Shown here one piece after another: positions 16,519 through 25,427 of a stretch of 48,159 nt of DNA. The stretch spans positions 1 to 48,159 of the forward strand of contig CALCZU010000027.1 of NCBI GenBank assembly GCA_937903155.1, written 5' to 3'. This stretch comes from an uncultured Bdellovibrionales bacterium. GTDB taxonomy: Bacteria; Bdellovibrionota; FAC87; UBA2466. The notes beneath the pieces were generated by a model. The model searched no databases. It was not told the DNA's origin and saw only the letters and a list, made by a program, of their open reading frames with translations. The stretch's first letter is position 1. Each line of letters begins with the position of its first letter. The position numbers and the translations under genes are program-made.

Positions 16519-18369
16519 TTAATCCTTATCCTTTTCGGCGATTTTCCATCCCCCTTCAAAACCGGAGTTTTTTAGAAGGTTTAGGTGGGATTCAAGGCTC
16601 GATTCAGACACAAAATAAAGGGCCGAAAACTTTCCCTTATAAATGACCACGAAAGGTCGATACCCTTGCGAAATCAGATTTTCGACGCCGCCATAAAGCG
16701 GCGTCATCAGACCTTTGAAACGTTTTGACCAACGCTTCAAAGATTTTAAAACCACTTTGTCCGTCCACTCGTCCGACGGAAGTTCACCTACGTAACGCTT
16801 CATCATAAAATCAAAAGGATAGAGATACTCGGGGTGATATTTCGCAACGAGTTTTGGATCGAGTCTTTTAAAAATTAAAAAGGGAAGTTCATTTTCGTCG
16901 GGAGCTTTTCGCCAAAGCGACGGAAGATCGCGAATCGGAAGTTTCGCCACTTCGCGATTGGTAATCCCCATGAAATCAACTGCCTCCCGTCCTGAAAAAT
17001 AATGAATGCTTGCAAGTTCCGTCGAGCCGATGCGATCCGTTGCAAGGGTAGTATTTTTAAAGTGGTATCCGACCTGCGATAAGTAATGCACGCGATAGGG
17101 AGCTGACCCCTCAGGTCCTCTCATCTCGGCAATAATTTTTCGAGGGACCAAAGACAAATTCACAAGCCGATTCCATCCCCCGAAACTGGCGGAGAGATCC
17201 AAAAAGAAAATAAAGGCAATCATGGAGAGTAAAATGATTTTCGAAGAATTCTCAGCTCTTTGGTACCACTCCGCCATCGTGGGAATCGCAATCGCAAACA
17301 AGACAAACGAGAGCGGAAAGAGATAACGAGCCCAGGCGTGTGGGAACCAGTCTCCGCCAGAAATATAATAGGGAATGCAAAAGAAAATCAAAATCCCGAT
17401 AATCTTATCCTCGAGTTGAAATGCATTTATTCGTGTTCGAAACACAAGATAGACCGCTAAAAGGCTCATCGTATGAGACGCCACCAGATCCGCGCAAAAA
17501 TTTCGGATTCCGATAATCAAATAGAAAATATTTCCAAGACACGATTTATAGACAATCGGCGTCGAGACAAATTCCCCATAATACGCTTTTCGAAAGACAC
17601 ACAAAATTGCGAACGGAATCGATGCGGTGACAAAAAGTTTGAGTGTGGGCTTGATTCCTTCTTCAAACCAAACCATCGCACCGATCAAAAAGACAAACCA
17701 AACTGCCTCTGGCCGAATCAAGGGAAGTAAGGCTAACCAAAAAAGGCCTGAAGCTTTCTTCCTTTCGTAAAAGTACTTTTGCAGAAAGAGAAGTAGCCCG
17801 GCCACAAACCATGGAGTGGTAAATCCCGACGAAGAATTAAAGAGAAGAGGTAGATATAGAATGCCCAAGGGAAGTGCATAATCTGCAAGGACCGTCCCTT
17901 TCCAGAGCCTTTTTAAAAGATAAAGACAGAGTACTCCACCCAGAATTCCTTGTAAGAGTAAAACGAAACTGAGATCGATTCCCGTTTTGCCTATCAGACC
18001 AAAGATAAAATACGGTAAGAAATCCACGAGTCCCTCGACAGGGCTCAACTTCGAAAAAGAAAACAAACCGTTTTCCGCAAAGTTTTTTGAATGCAGGAGA
18101 TTGACATACCCTTCATCCCACGGCTGATAAATTAAAATGCAAAAGAGACTGAAAATCACAATGGCTAGGGCTTCAAAACCTCTTTGCAAGGCAGGCTTTT
18201 TTTGGCGGAGGTGCAACGCGATTAGAGCCACGCACAAGCTTGCTAAAGGATAGATCAAAACCTGTAGGAGAATCGGAACGCCTTTGATTGAAAAGATTCC
18301 GAATAAAAGCTGATCGTATAATCCAATCGCTTCGTTTGGATTTCTGAAGATGTACGCAGATTCAAGCAT
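16519..18369 (-). CDS. Polytopic membrane protein, GT-C-like glycosyltransferase
   Basis: The product is about 616 aa from ATG 18369. It has some ten hydrophobic helices in the first 400 residues and a soluble C-terminal domain of about 200. The early motif DEGYVNLLHSKNFAENGLFSFS places an acidic residue in the first luminal loop, as in GT-C enzymes that use lipid-phosphate sugars. The later DWFPHAWARYLFPL also resembles this class. An ATG at 18387 is possible, but it lies inside the 40-bp palindromic repeat, and the frame beyond that is repeat sequence. The divergent neighbour is a GT2 enzyme that could make the lipid-linked donor. Acceptor and sugar are unknown. Confidence 0.6.
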   Translation of the reverse strand: MLESAYIFRNPNEAIGLYDQLLFGIFSIKGVPILLQVLIYPLASLCVALIALHLRQKKPALQRGFEALAIVIFSLFCILIYQPWDEGYVNLLHSKNFAENGLFSFSKLSPVEGLVDFLPYFIFGLIGKTGIDLSFVLLLQGILGGVLCLYLLKRLWKGTVLADYALPLGILYLPLLFNSSSGFTTPWFVAGLLLFLQKYFYERKKASGLFWLALLPLIRPEAVWFVFLIGAMVWFEEGIKPTLKLFVTASIPFAILCVFRKAYYGEFVSTPIVYKSCLGNIFYLIIGIRNFCADLVASHTMSLLAVYLVFRTRINAFQLEDKIIGILIFFCIPYYISGGDWFPHAWARYLFPLSFVLFAIAIPTMAEWYQRAENSSKIILLSMIAFIFFLDLSASFGGWNRLVNLSLVPRKIIAEMRGPEGSAPYRVHYLSQVGYHFKNTTLATDRIGSTELASIHYFSGREAVDFMGITNREVAKLPIRDLPSLWRKAPDENELPFLIFKRLDPKLVAKYHPEYLYPFDFMMKRYVGELPSDEWTDKVVLKSLKRWSKRFKGLMTPLYGGVENLISQGYRPFVVIYKGKFSALYFVSESSLESHLNLLKNSGFEGGWKIAEKDKD

Positions 18370-18379
18370 ATTTGTATTT

Positions 18380-18473
18380 TCTGTCATTGCGAGGGTGCGT
18401 AGCACCCGCGGCAACCTTTCCAGTTCCGCACACAAAGGTTGCCGCGGGTGCTACGCACCCTCGCAATGACAGA
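18380..18473. repeat. Perfect 40-bp inverted repeat (GTCATTGCGAGG family)
   Basis: Bases 18380-18419 are the exact reverse complement of 18434-18473, with a 14-nt loop. The outer ends read CTGTCATTGCGAG and CTCGCAATGACAG, the same ends as the copy at 42415-42508. It lies between two divergent genes and covers the possible start codon at 18387. A perfect stem of this length would fold strongly in RNA or as a cruciform. It is typical of REP/MITE-like dispersed elements. Confidence 0.9.
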
Positions 18474-18568
18474 TCGTTCAGTAGTGCCCACGCTAACGAT
18501 CGAATTCTAACATAACCGGCATTCGAGCCGAGCGAAATCTATGGTAAACTCTGCAAAAGAGGTTACTT

Positions 18569-19333
18569 TTGTCATCTGTATTCCAATTAGTGATTCCCGC
18601 GTACAATGAAGCAAAGAACCTGCCGACGGTGGTCGATAAAGCGATCGCTGCTGCGCAAAAATACGGACTAACGTCGAAAGAATTCGGACTCATCATCGTC
18701 GACAACGGGAGCAAAGACGGAACCCGCGGCGTTTTGCATCGACTCTTAAAGTCAGACCAAGGCCCTTGGATCATCGCCCGTCACATTCCCGAAAACCAAG
18801 GCTACGGCGACGGAATCTATCAAGGACTCCTCGCCTCCACCGCTCCTTATGTGGGTTGGACTCACGCGGACCAACAGTGTCCTCCCGACGATGCGTTTCG
18901 TTGTTTAGTGCAAATTCAAAATACGACAGAGGCCCTCGTGCTTAAAGGAAAGAGGATTCAAAGAGCCTTTAAAGACAGAGCGTTTTCCAAAGTCTTTGAA
19001 ACTTTAGCCTCGCTTATTTTGCAAACACGTCTTTCTGAGATCAATGCGCAACCGAAAGTTTTTTCTCGGAAACTGCTTCCGTTATTGTCCTCACCGCCTT
19101 TAGATTTCGCTTTTGATCTCTACGTGCTCTACACGGCCCGACGTGCGGGTTACCGAATTGCTGAAATTCCCGTCCTCTTTCCCGAGAGAACCATCGGTGA
19201 ATCGAACTGGTCGAGCCGATTTGTCTCTAAGTATTCGACTATTTTTAAGATGTTGCGCTATTTAGTGAAACTGCGCCTTTCCCGCTGGCTGACATCCCCT
19301 GTTGGGACTCTGAGCCCCCAAAACAATCTCTAG
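18569..19333 (+). CDS. Family 2 glycosyltransferase (polyprenyl-phosphate sugar synthase-like)
   Basis: The 254-aa protein starts at TTG 18569, six bases after AAAGAGG. It has a GT-A fold: VIPAYNEAKNLPTVV at the N-terminus, IIVDNGSKDGTR for nucleotide binding, GYGDGIYQGL, and a WTHADQQCPPDD stretch in the place of the usual DADLQ motif (DxD-like). The C-terminal GESNWSSR resembles dolichol-phosphate mannose synthase relatives. There are no clear membrane helices. It probably transfers a sugar to polyprenyl phosphate and may feed the divergent GT-C-like protein. Confidence 0.8.
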   Translation: MSSVFQLVIPAYNEAKNLPTVVDKAIAAAQKYGLTSKEFGLIIVDNGSKDGTRGVLHRLLKSDQGPWIIARHIPENQGYGDGIYQGLLASTAPYVGWTHADQQCPPDDAFRCLVQIQNTTEALVLKGKRIQRAFKDRAFSKVFETLASLILQTRLSEINAQPKVFSRKLLPLLSSPPLDFAFDLYVLYTARRAGYRIAEIPVLFPERTIGESNWSSRFVSKYSTIFKMLRYLVKLRLSRWLTSPVGTLSPQNNL

Positions 19334-19374
19334 GGCATTGCGAAATCTTCCAGAAAAAGCTATGTCTCTTCGCG

Positions 19375-19911
19375 ATGCAACGCCCATTTAATATCGTCCT
19401 TTTCGAGCCTGTGATCCCACAAAATACCGGGTCTATTGCGCGATTGTGCGCCTGCACGGCGACTCGACTGCATCTCATTCACCCATTGGGGTTTAACACG
19501 GACGAAACCTCGGTGAGACGTGCGGGGTTAGATTACTGGAAGCATGTCGAGATTTTCGAACACGCGAACTTTGAAGATTTTCTAAAAAAAGAAAACCCGG
19601 AACAGCTCTTCTTTTTTTCGAAGTTTGCAGAGAAAAATTATTCAAAGGCGAACTTTAATCCCGGGTGCTATTTTGTTTTCGGCAACGAAACAAAAGGACT
19701 TCCAGAGAGGTTTCATAAAGAGCAGGCCGAACAGTTTTTATTTATTCCGATGCAAACCCATCTCGTTCGGAGTTTAAATCTAGCGCAGTCCGCAGGGATC
19801 GTTCTTTACGAGGCTCTGAGACAAACAAATGCTCTGGAGACGCTTCAGGACGAAACTCAAGGGAAGTACGTTGAGTACGGCGACAATCCCATGAGACCCA
19901 AGGGCGTCTAA
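19375..19911 (+). CDS. trmL: tRNA (cytidine/uridine-2'-O-)-methyltransferase TrmL
   Basis: This 178-aa SPOUT methyltransferase has the TrmL pattern: IVLFEPVIPQNTGSIARLCACT at the N-terminus, LHLIHPLGF, RRAGLDYW, FGNETKGLPE and VRSLNLAQSAGIVLYEALRQ. The last two form the trefoil-knot SAM pocket. The size fits TrmL (about 155-180 aa), which methylates the wobble 2'-OH in tRNA-Leu. The gene ends 11 bp before the convergent der gene. Base use is like that of its neighbours. Confidence 0.92.
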   Translation: MQRPFNIVLFEPVIPQNTGSIARLCACTATRLHLIHPLGFNTDETSVRRAGLDYWKHVEIFEHANFEDFLKKENPEQLFFFSKFAEKNYSKANFNPGCYFVFGNETKGLPERFHKEQAEQFLFIPMQTHLVRSLNLAQSAGIVLYEALRQTNALETLQDETQGKYVEYGDNPMRPKGV

Positions 19912-19922
19912 CCCATTCTCTC

Positions 19923-21188
19923 TTACTGTTCTCTAAAGAAAACTTTGAGCGCTTGGCTCTTTAAACCCAATCGATCTCTTAGCTGATTCGTCATGTAGTT
20001 GCGATAATGCTCTGGAAGATTTGTCTTGCGGTTTAACCAAAAGACGAAGCATGGCGGATCGACTTTGACTTGGCTTGCGTAAAGAATATTAAAATTGCCT
20101 CGTCCGGCCGAAGGCGGAGGATTTTGCTCTAATAAACTCTCAACAATCTTATTCAGTTTCGAAGTTTTGATTCGAGTATTTGATTTCTTGTACAGACGAT
20201 TCGCTTGCGCCAAAATTCTTTCTGTTTGAAACCCCGTAGCCGCACTAATCGGAAGCGTTGCAAAGTTTGAAAGATATCGCGCAAAGTCAGAATTTTTTAC
20301 AAACTCTTTTCGCTGAACATTGTCCAACTTATCCCAGAAATTAAATAGCACTAAAGCCGGCCGGCCTTCTCTCTCTAACAAAGAAAGAAGGCGCATATCC
20401 TGATCCGTAATCGCTTCACTCGAATTGATCAAAAGCAAAATCACATCACTTTTTCGAATCGTACGCGTCGTCGCGTGAATCGAATAATTTTCGATCATGT
20501 CTTTTTGCGCTCGAGGTCTACGCATCCCCGCGGTATCAATCAGCTCAATGACATTTTCGCCTTTATTAAATTCAAAACGAACCGGGTCGCGAGTCGTCAA
20601 AGGAATCGGGCTCACTTTAGATACTTGCTTTTGGCAGAGCAAATTCATCAAAGTGGATTTTCCGGTATTTGGTCGTCCAACAAGCGCAATCGAAATCGTA
20701 TCGTCTTCTTTGTCTTCTTCTTTGCGAGCCCCTGCGAACTCAATGCACCATTCTTTGATGTAGGCTAAGTTCGTCCGGTGAGCGACCGACGTCGTGACTC
20801 TTTCATCAAAATGCAATTTTGAGAATTCACTCTCCGTAAATGCGCCTTTGGCTTCGACTTTATTGATTACAAGGAGCGTGGGGCATTTTACTTTATAAAG
20901 TTCTTTTGCAATCCAAGAATCAAATGGGGTCACACCGGCCGTCGCATCGACCACAAAAATAATCGCATCCGCAACCGAAAGGGCTTCTCGGAGGACTTCG
21001 GTATCTCCTTCTCCAAACAAACCTTGAGAATCGAGCAGATCCGCATTGGCATCCGCCATTTTTTCCGAAATGAGATCAAGCGTTGTTCCGGGTTGATCAA
21101 CGACGATACTGCGTCGATATCCAAGAAGCGCGTTAAAGAGGCTTGATTTTCCGACATTCGGCCGACCGATTAAAACGATTTTTTTCAT
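19923..21188 (-). CDS. der: Ribosome assembly GTPase Der (EngA)
   Basis: The start is ATG 21188, which overlaps the era stop as ATGA; the frame extends further but into era. The 421-aa protein has two tandem GTPase domains, each with a Walker A (GRPNVGKSSLF and GRPNTGKSTLM), DxxG (DSQG, with Ser at the usual Thr position, and DTAGM) and a guanine-specificity motif (NKVE and NFWDK). NFWD replaces the usual NKWD in the second domain. A C-terminal KH-like domain follows (about 335-421). Der acts in 50S subunit assembly. It is the last gene of rnc-era-der. Confidence 0.93.
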   Translation of the reverse strand: MKKIVLIGRPNVGKSSLFNALLGYRRSIVVDQPGTTLDLISEKMADANADLLDSQGLFGEGDTEVLREALSVADAIIFVVDATAGVTPFDSWIAKELYKVKCPTLLVINKVEAKGAFTESEFSKLHFDERVTTSVAHRTNLAYIKEWCIEFAGARKEEDKEDDTISIALVGRPNTGKSTLMNLLCQKQVSKVSPIPLTTRDPVRFEFNKGENVIELIDTAGMRRPRAQKDMIENYSIHATTRTIRKSDVILLLINSSEAITDQDMRLLSLLEREGRPALVLFNFWDKLDNVQRKEFVKNSDFARYLSNFATLPISAATGFQTERILAQANRLYKKSNTRIKTSKLNKIVESLLEQNPPPSAGRGNFNILYASQVKVDPPCFVFWLNRKTNLPEHYRNYMTNQLRDRLGLKSQALKVFFREQ

Positions 21189-22087
21189 ACTTGATCCAAC
21201 TCTAGATAGGACTTCAAATGTCTTGAATCCCGTTTCCAATCCTTCTGAACATCGACGCGCAACTTTAAGCAGACTTGCTTACCGGTCATTTTTTCGATGT
21301 CCCGTCTCGCGGCTATGCCGATATTTTTTAATTTGACGGCCTTCTTACCGATTAGAATTCCTTTTTTAGAGTCTGAATCGACGTGAATCGTCGCGTGAAT
21401 CATCGGGACTTCAACTTCGTCATCCCAGTGTTCGATTTCCACCCAGGTCGAGTACGGAACCTCTTCGTGAGTCGCGTGATAAATTTTTTCACGGACTAGC
21501 TCAGCGGCAAGAAATTTCTTAGGGCGGTCGGTTAATTGTTCGTCTGGGTAAAATTTCGAGTCATGCTCTAATTTCCCCGTCAGAAGTTTTTTAATGCTGT
21601 CTAGACCGCTTTTCTTCAATGCCGAGATAGGAATAATTTCGTTAAAGAGATCCATTTTAATGATGGCATCCATGATGGGTAAAAGCTCGAGCTTGTTCAC
21701 CTTGTCTATCTTGTTAAGAGCGAGGAAAGACTTTTCTTTCGTTAAAGTCGTGCCAATTTTTTCAGCAAGTCGCTCGATTTGGATTAAACAGTCGCGACGG
21801 CTGACATCGAATACCCAGAGAACCAAATCGCAATCTTTTGCGCTTTTTTCAGCCACGCGATTTAAGAGCTGCGCCACAGGATCCTTGTGCTTCTGAAAAC
21901 CAGGGGTATCGGTAAAAACCATTTGAGAGTTTTCGTCCGATAAAACTCCTCGCACGGCGTGATAGGTTGTTTGTACCTTCGGAGAAACGATTGAAAGCTT
22001 CTCTCCCAGTAACGCATTTAACAAAGTCGATTTGCCCGAATTCGTGGGACCGACAATTCCAATGAAACCACTTTTATATTCACTCAT
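21185..22087 (-). CDS. era: GTPase Era
   Basis: The 300-aa protein has a GTPase domain with GPTNSGKSTLLNALLG, the Era effector region SPKVQTTYHAVRGVL, DTPGF and NKID. A C-terminal KH domain follows (about 205-290) with the IHVDSDSKKGILIGKKAVKLKNIG core. Era binds the 3' end of 16S rRNA and helps to mature the 30S subunit. It overlaps rnc by 4 bp upstream and der by 4 bp downstream, so all three are translationally coupled. Confidence 0.95.
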   Translation of the reverse strand: MSEYKSGFIGIVGPTNSGKSTLLNALLGEKLSIVSPKVQTTYHAVRGVLSDENSQMVFTDTPGFQKHKDPVAQLLNRVAEKSAKDCDLVLWVFDVSRRDCLIQIERLAEKIGTTLTKEKSFLALNKIDKVNKLELLPIMDAIIKMDLFNEIIPISALKKSGLDSIKKLLTGKLEHDSKFYPDEQLTDRPKKFLAAELVREKIYHATHEEVPYSTWVEIEHWDDEVEVPMIHATIHVDSDSKKGILIGKKAVKLKNIGIAARRDIEKMTGKQVCLKLRVDVQKDWKRDSRHLKSYLELDQV

Positions 22088-22839
22088 AATTCTAATCTTT
22101 CCATCGCTAAGCGGGCGGCTTCCTGCTCAGCATCTTTCTTACTTTTACCTTGTCCTTCTGCGATGACCTTTCCATCGACTTGGACTTCTACCTTAAAAAA
22201 CTTTTCGTGCTCAGGTCCCCAAGTTTCAACGAGTTGGTAGACGGGGGTCGTTCTGAAACGACTCTGAGTTTTTTCTTGTAAAAATGTTTTGATGTCTAAG
22301 AGATGACGACTCGTCGCCGTGTCGGTTTCCATCAATTTGTATTGTTCTTGATAAGCGAGGTTTAAAAACCGTCTCGCCACTTCAATTCCTGAATCCACAT
22401 AGAGAGCGCCGATCACCGACTCAAAAAGTCCTGCAAGGATAGAACGTTTTGTCGCCCCACCCGTCCGCGCTTCGCCTCTTCCCAGTAAAATCCATTCATT
22501 CATTTTAAACTGGAGCGCCAATTCGCTGAGTGTTTTCCGACTGACTAAGTGACTGCGCAGTCGCGAAAGTTTCCCTTCCGTTGCGGATGGAAATAAATTC
22601 ATGAGGCTTTCGGCGACAACTAAACCGATGACCGCGTCGCCTAGGTATTCAAAGCGTTCATTGTCGGGAAGTTTGAGTTCGGCAGTCGCTCTCTCATTTG
22701 AAAACGAGGAATGCGTTAATGCTTCGATCAGCACTTCATGCCGCAAAAAGGTATGTCCGAGCACGGGCTCGATTTTCGAAAGAAGATCTTGAATTGTTTC
22801 AGGGTTGAGAGTGAAAGAACCCAGAATTTCCGTTTCCAT
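22084..22839 (-). CDS. rnc: Ribonuclease III
   Basis: ATG 22839 gives 251 aa starting METEILGSFTLNPETI, close to the usual RNase III N-terminus. A TTG at 22899 adding 20 residues is possible but has a poorly spaced ribosome-binding site. The catalytic domain has NERFEYLGDAVIGLVVAESL, with the conserved Glu and Asp of the metal site. ESVIGALYVDSG is the second acidic motif. The C-terminal dsRNA-binding domain (about 175-245) ends AEGQGKSKKDAEQEAARLAME. It processes rRNA precursors and structured mRNAs and heads the rnc-era-der operon. Confidence 0.92.
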   Translation of the reverse strand: METEILGSFTLNPETIQDLLSKIEPVLGHTFLRHEVLIEALTHSSFSNERATAELKLPDNERFEYLGDAVIGLVVAESLMNLFPSATEGKLSRLRSHLVSRKTLSELALQFKMNEWILLGRGEARTGGATKRSILAGLFESVIGALYVDSGIEVARRFLNLAYQEQYKLMETDTATSRHLLDIKTFLQEKTQSRFRTTPVYQLVETWGPEHEKFFKVEVQVDGKVIAEGQGKSKKDAEQEAARLAMERLEL

Positions 22840-23082
22840 TTTAAAAAACTCTAACTGCGGGGAAATGACTTCTGGATTATAAATTCGAACCTTTTCCAAA
22901 TTCCTAATTCAGGAGTCAGTAAAAAACCGTTTTTAACATAGATAAGATGAGGGCAGCAATGAACTAATTTTTTTATGCCTAAATAGTCAAAATAATTCAG
23001 TTATTTAACTCATCGCATTATCAGTTTCCAGGCTCCGCGTCGTTGACTTTGGTTTTTTAGCCAATGTAACGTAGAGGCACTT

Positions 23083-24372
23083 ATGTTAGTTCCCCCAGGC
23101 GATTGGATAGAGAGAATCATTAAAATTGATTCGATTACGGATAAAAGCAACGAAGCGATCGTGGCGTTCCTAATTCCATTACTCAAAGAATCCGGCCTGA
23201 AAATCGAAGAACAAAAAGTCGTTGAAAACGGAATTACGTTTAAGAATTTAATTGCTTACAACCAGGGTTTAGACACCCCAAACTTACTTGCCATGAACAC
23301 TCATCTGGATACGGTTTCCTTCGGCGACAAGGCGGACTGGACTAAGACCGGCGGCGATCCCTTTAAAGCCACTCGCGTGAGAGATCGGATTTACGGACTC
23401 GGTACGGCCGATGTGAAACTCGATTTTCTCTGTAAAATCTGGGCGGCACGGCTTGCGCGTCCTTGGAAACGCCCCTTTGTTCTTGTCGGCACTTTCGGCG
23501 AAGAAAGAGGTCTTATCGGGGTTCAAAAACTTTTTGATGCGAAGAAGATTAAGCCGAAATACGCACTTGTCGGAGAGCCTTCGGACCTGGAATTGATTTA
23601 CGCCCACAAAGGACATTTGATAGCGACCTTAAGTTTAAAGTTATCGACGGAAAAAGGGACGATTTTTCAAAAGACTTGGAAAGGGAAAAGTGCTCACAGC
23701 TCGACTCCCCATCTTGGAACAAACGCGCTCGTCAAAGGGCTGACCGAAATTTTTAAGCACGGCCGGGGGATCGCTTCGCTTTCAGCCGGTACGGGCGGCA
23801 ATAGCGTTCCGGACTCGTGCACGGCACATTTAGTCGAAAATAAGAATTCGACGTCCCAACGACTCTTTTCGTTTCTGCATGATTTAAAAGAATTTGAACG
23901 AGACTTAAGAAAGCGCAAAGATGCGCGCTTCTCGCCCTCTCATGCGACTTTGAGTTTGAACCACGCGCTGTCTGCCGACGGAAAGTTGCACATCACTTTT
24001 GATGTCAGACCGCTTCCTGACACGAATCTTGAGTCCTTGAAAAAACGGATTGAATCGATCGCTTCGGATTGCGGCATGGATGTAGAATCCTTATCGGTCG
24101 ATCAACCTCTTAAGGGCCATAAAAATGGACGATTTATCGTCGAAGCTGCCCAGCATTTAAAAGATGTTGGAGTAAAGATTGTCAAAAAGACCAAAGCCTC
24201 ATCGACAGAAGCCGCGATCTATAGTGCGCACGGTGCAGAAGCGATTGTTTTCGGACCCGGCATTAGTATCGGCAATGTCCATCGTCCCAATGAATTCAAC
24301 TCGCTCCGACAAATGTCTCTTGCGACAAAATTTTATACTTCTCTTCTTAAATCCAGTACGGGGCAAGCCTAA
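23083..24372 (+). CDS. M20 family metallopeptidase / amidohydrolase
   Basis: This 429-aa protein has the ArgE/DapE/ACY1 metal site: NTHLDTVSFG (His and Asp), the second-metal Asp in GLGTADVKLD, the catalytic pair in TFGEERG, GEPSD, and the C-terminal His in GNVHRPNEF. A dimerisation lid is inserted at about residues 180-310. It has no signal peptide, so it is cytosolic. It overlaps astA by 1 bp (TAATG). The substrate is probably an N-acyl amino acid; given its partner, an N-succinyl amino acid such as succinylarginine or succinylglutamate is attractive. The usual last enzyme of the succinyl pathway, AstE, is an M14 protein, so this would be a non-homologous substitute (inference). Confidence 0.8.
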   Translation: MLVPPGDWIERIIKIDSITDKSNEAIVAFLIPLLKESGLKIEEQKVVENGITFKNLIAYNQGLDTPNLLAMNTHLDTVSFGDKADWTKTGGDPFKATRVRDRIYGLGTADVKLDFLCKIWAARLARPWKRPFVLVGTFGEERGLIGVQKLFDAKKIKPKYALVGEPSDLELIYAHKGHLIATLSLKLSTEKGTIFQKTWKGKSAHSSTPHLGTNALVKGLTEIFKHGRGIASLSAGTGGNSVPDSCTAHLVENKNSTSQRLFSFLHDLKEFERDLRKRKDARFSPSHATLSLNHALSADGKLHITFDVRPLPDTNLESLKKRIESIASDCGMDVESLSVDQPLKGHKNGRFIVEAAQHLKDVGVKIVKKTKASSTEAAIYSAHGAEAIVFGPGISIGNVHRPNEFNSLRQMSLATKFYTSLLKSSTGQA

Positions 24373-25427
24373 TGGCACAAGGTTTTTTAATTCGTAGTGT
24401 AAGAATGGACGATCTCGGCGAACTTTTGCGTTTGAGTAAACTCGTCTATTTCATCAATTTGCCTGAAGATCAGGAGATCTTAAAACAGAAAATTGAACTT
24501 TCGATGGGCTCGTTTGACGGAACGGTCGAGGACAAGTTCGCTCGAGAGTATATTTTTGTAATGGAAGATTTAGACAGCCAATGTCTTGTGGGAACCTCGA
24601 TGGTCATCGCAAGACATGGAAGCCCCGAATCTCCTCATATGTATCTCCAATTGAAAGAGATCCAAAAATACAGCGAGACTATTCACGCAGGGTTTATTCA
24701 CAAGGTTTTACGTTTGCAATTTGATCCCGATGGCCCGACCGAAATCGGTGGACTCGTCGTGGATCCAAACTACCGTGGGCACGATGAAAAACTAGGAAGA
24801 CAGCTCTCTTTCTCTCGCTTTCTTTTTATTAAGATGAAACGGCGATGGTTTAAAGATCGAATCCTTTCTGAACTCATGCCGCCGCTCGGTTCTCAAGGCG
24901 AAAGTATTTTATGGGAGTGTCTCGGCCGAAAGTTTACTAATCTCTCTTATCAAGATGCGGATCTGCTTTCTCGGAAGAATAAAGAATTTATTACATCACT
25001 TTTCCCTAAGGGCGATATCTATACCGTAATGCTGCCGGGCGAAGCGAGAGATGCGATTGGAAAAGTCGGCAAAGAGACTGAACCTGTCAGACACATGCTC
25101 GAACGCATTGGATTTAAATGGCGGGAACACATTGATCCGTTCGATGGAGGGCCGCACTACTGGGCCGAAACCGACAAGATCTCGATCGTCCATGAATCTA
25201 ATCGAGTACATATTGGAAAAGATCTCACGAAAACAAAAAACAAAGACATGGCTTTGGTCGGATGTCTTCGAAACAGCGAGTTTTTCTGCATGCAAACTCC
25301 TTATTCTTTGCATAAAAAAACTGCGTCTTTTCCAAAATACGTTATCGAAGGGCTGGGAGTCGACCGCGCAGACGATGTATTCCTAATGCCGTTGAACTCT
25401 GAGAAGAAAGAGGAGGAAGAAGAATAA
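24372..25427 (+). CDS. astA: Arginine N-succinyltransferase (AstA family)
   Basis: The 351-aa protein fits the AstA family (about 340 aa, GNAT-type fold). The acyl-CoA-site region EIGGLVVDPNYRGHDEKLGRQLSFSRFLFIKMKRRWFKDRILSEL is highly typical, as are FLIRSVRMDDLGELLRLSK at the N-terminus and GHYW/HYWAETDK-like residues near the C-terminus. AstA transfers succinate from succinyl-CoA to the arginine alpha-amino group, the first step of arginine catabolism. It is coupled on both sides by 1-bp TAATG overlaps, to the M20 gene before and the serpin after. An acidic tail (EKKEEEEE) ends the protein and its codons supply the purine-rich site for the next gene. Succinylarginine dihydrolase (AstB) and AstC are absent from the window. 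Confidence 0.85.
   Translation: MAQGFLIRSVRMDDLGELLRLSKLVYFINLPEDQEILKQKIELSMGSFDGTVEDKFAREYIFVMEDLDSQCLVGTSMVIARHGSPESPHMYLQLKEIQKYSETIHAGFIHKVLRLQFDPDGPTEIGGLVVDPNYRGHDEKLGRQLSFSRFLFIKMKRRWFKDRILSELMPPLGSQGESILWECLGRKFTNLSYQDADLLSRKNKEFITSLFPKGDIYTVMLPGEARDAIGKVGKETEPVRHMLERIGFKWREHIDPFDGGPHYWAETDKISIVHESNRVHIGKDLTKTKNKDMALVGCLRNSEFFCMQTPYSLHKKTASFPKYVIEGLGVDRADDVFLMPLNSEKKEEEEE

Noticed and set aside
18380..18473. Bidirectional terminator between divergent genes
   Set aside because: The flanking genes diverge, so a terminator is not needed, and there is no T-tract; the ends match a dispersed repeat.
23043..23072. TTGACT with TAACGT as promoter of the M20 gene
   Set aside because: The start site would fall only a few bases before the ATG and leave no room for the AGAGG ribosome-binding site in the transcript.
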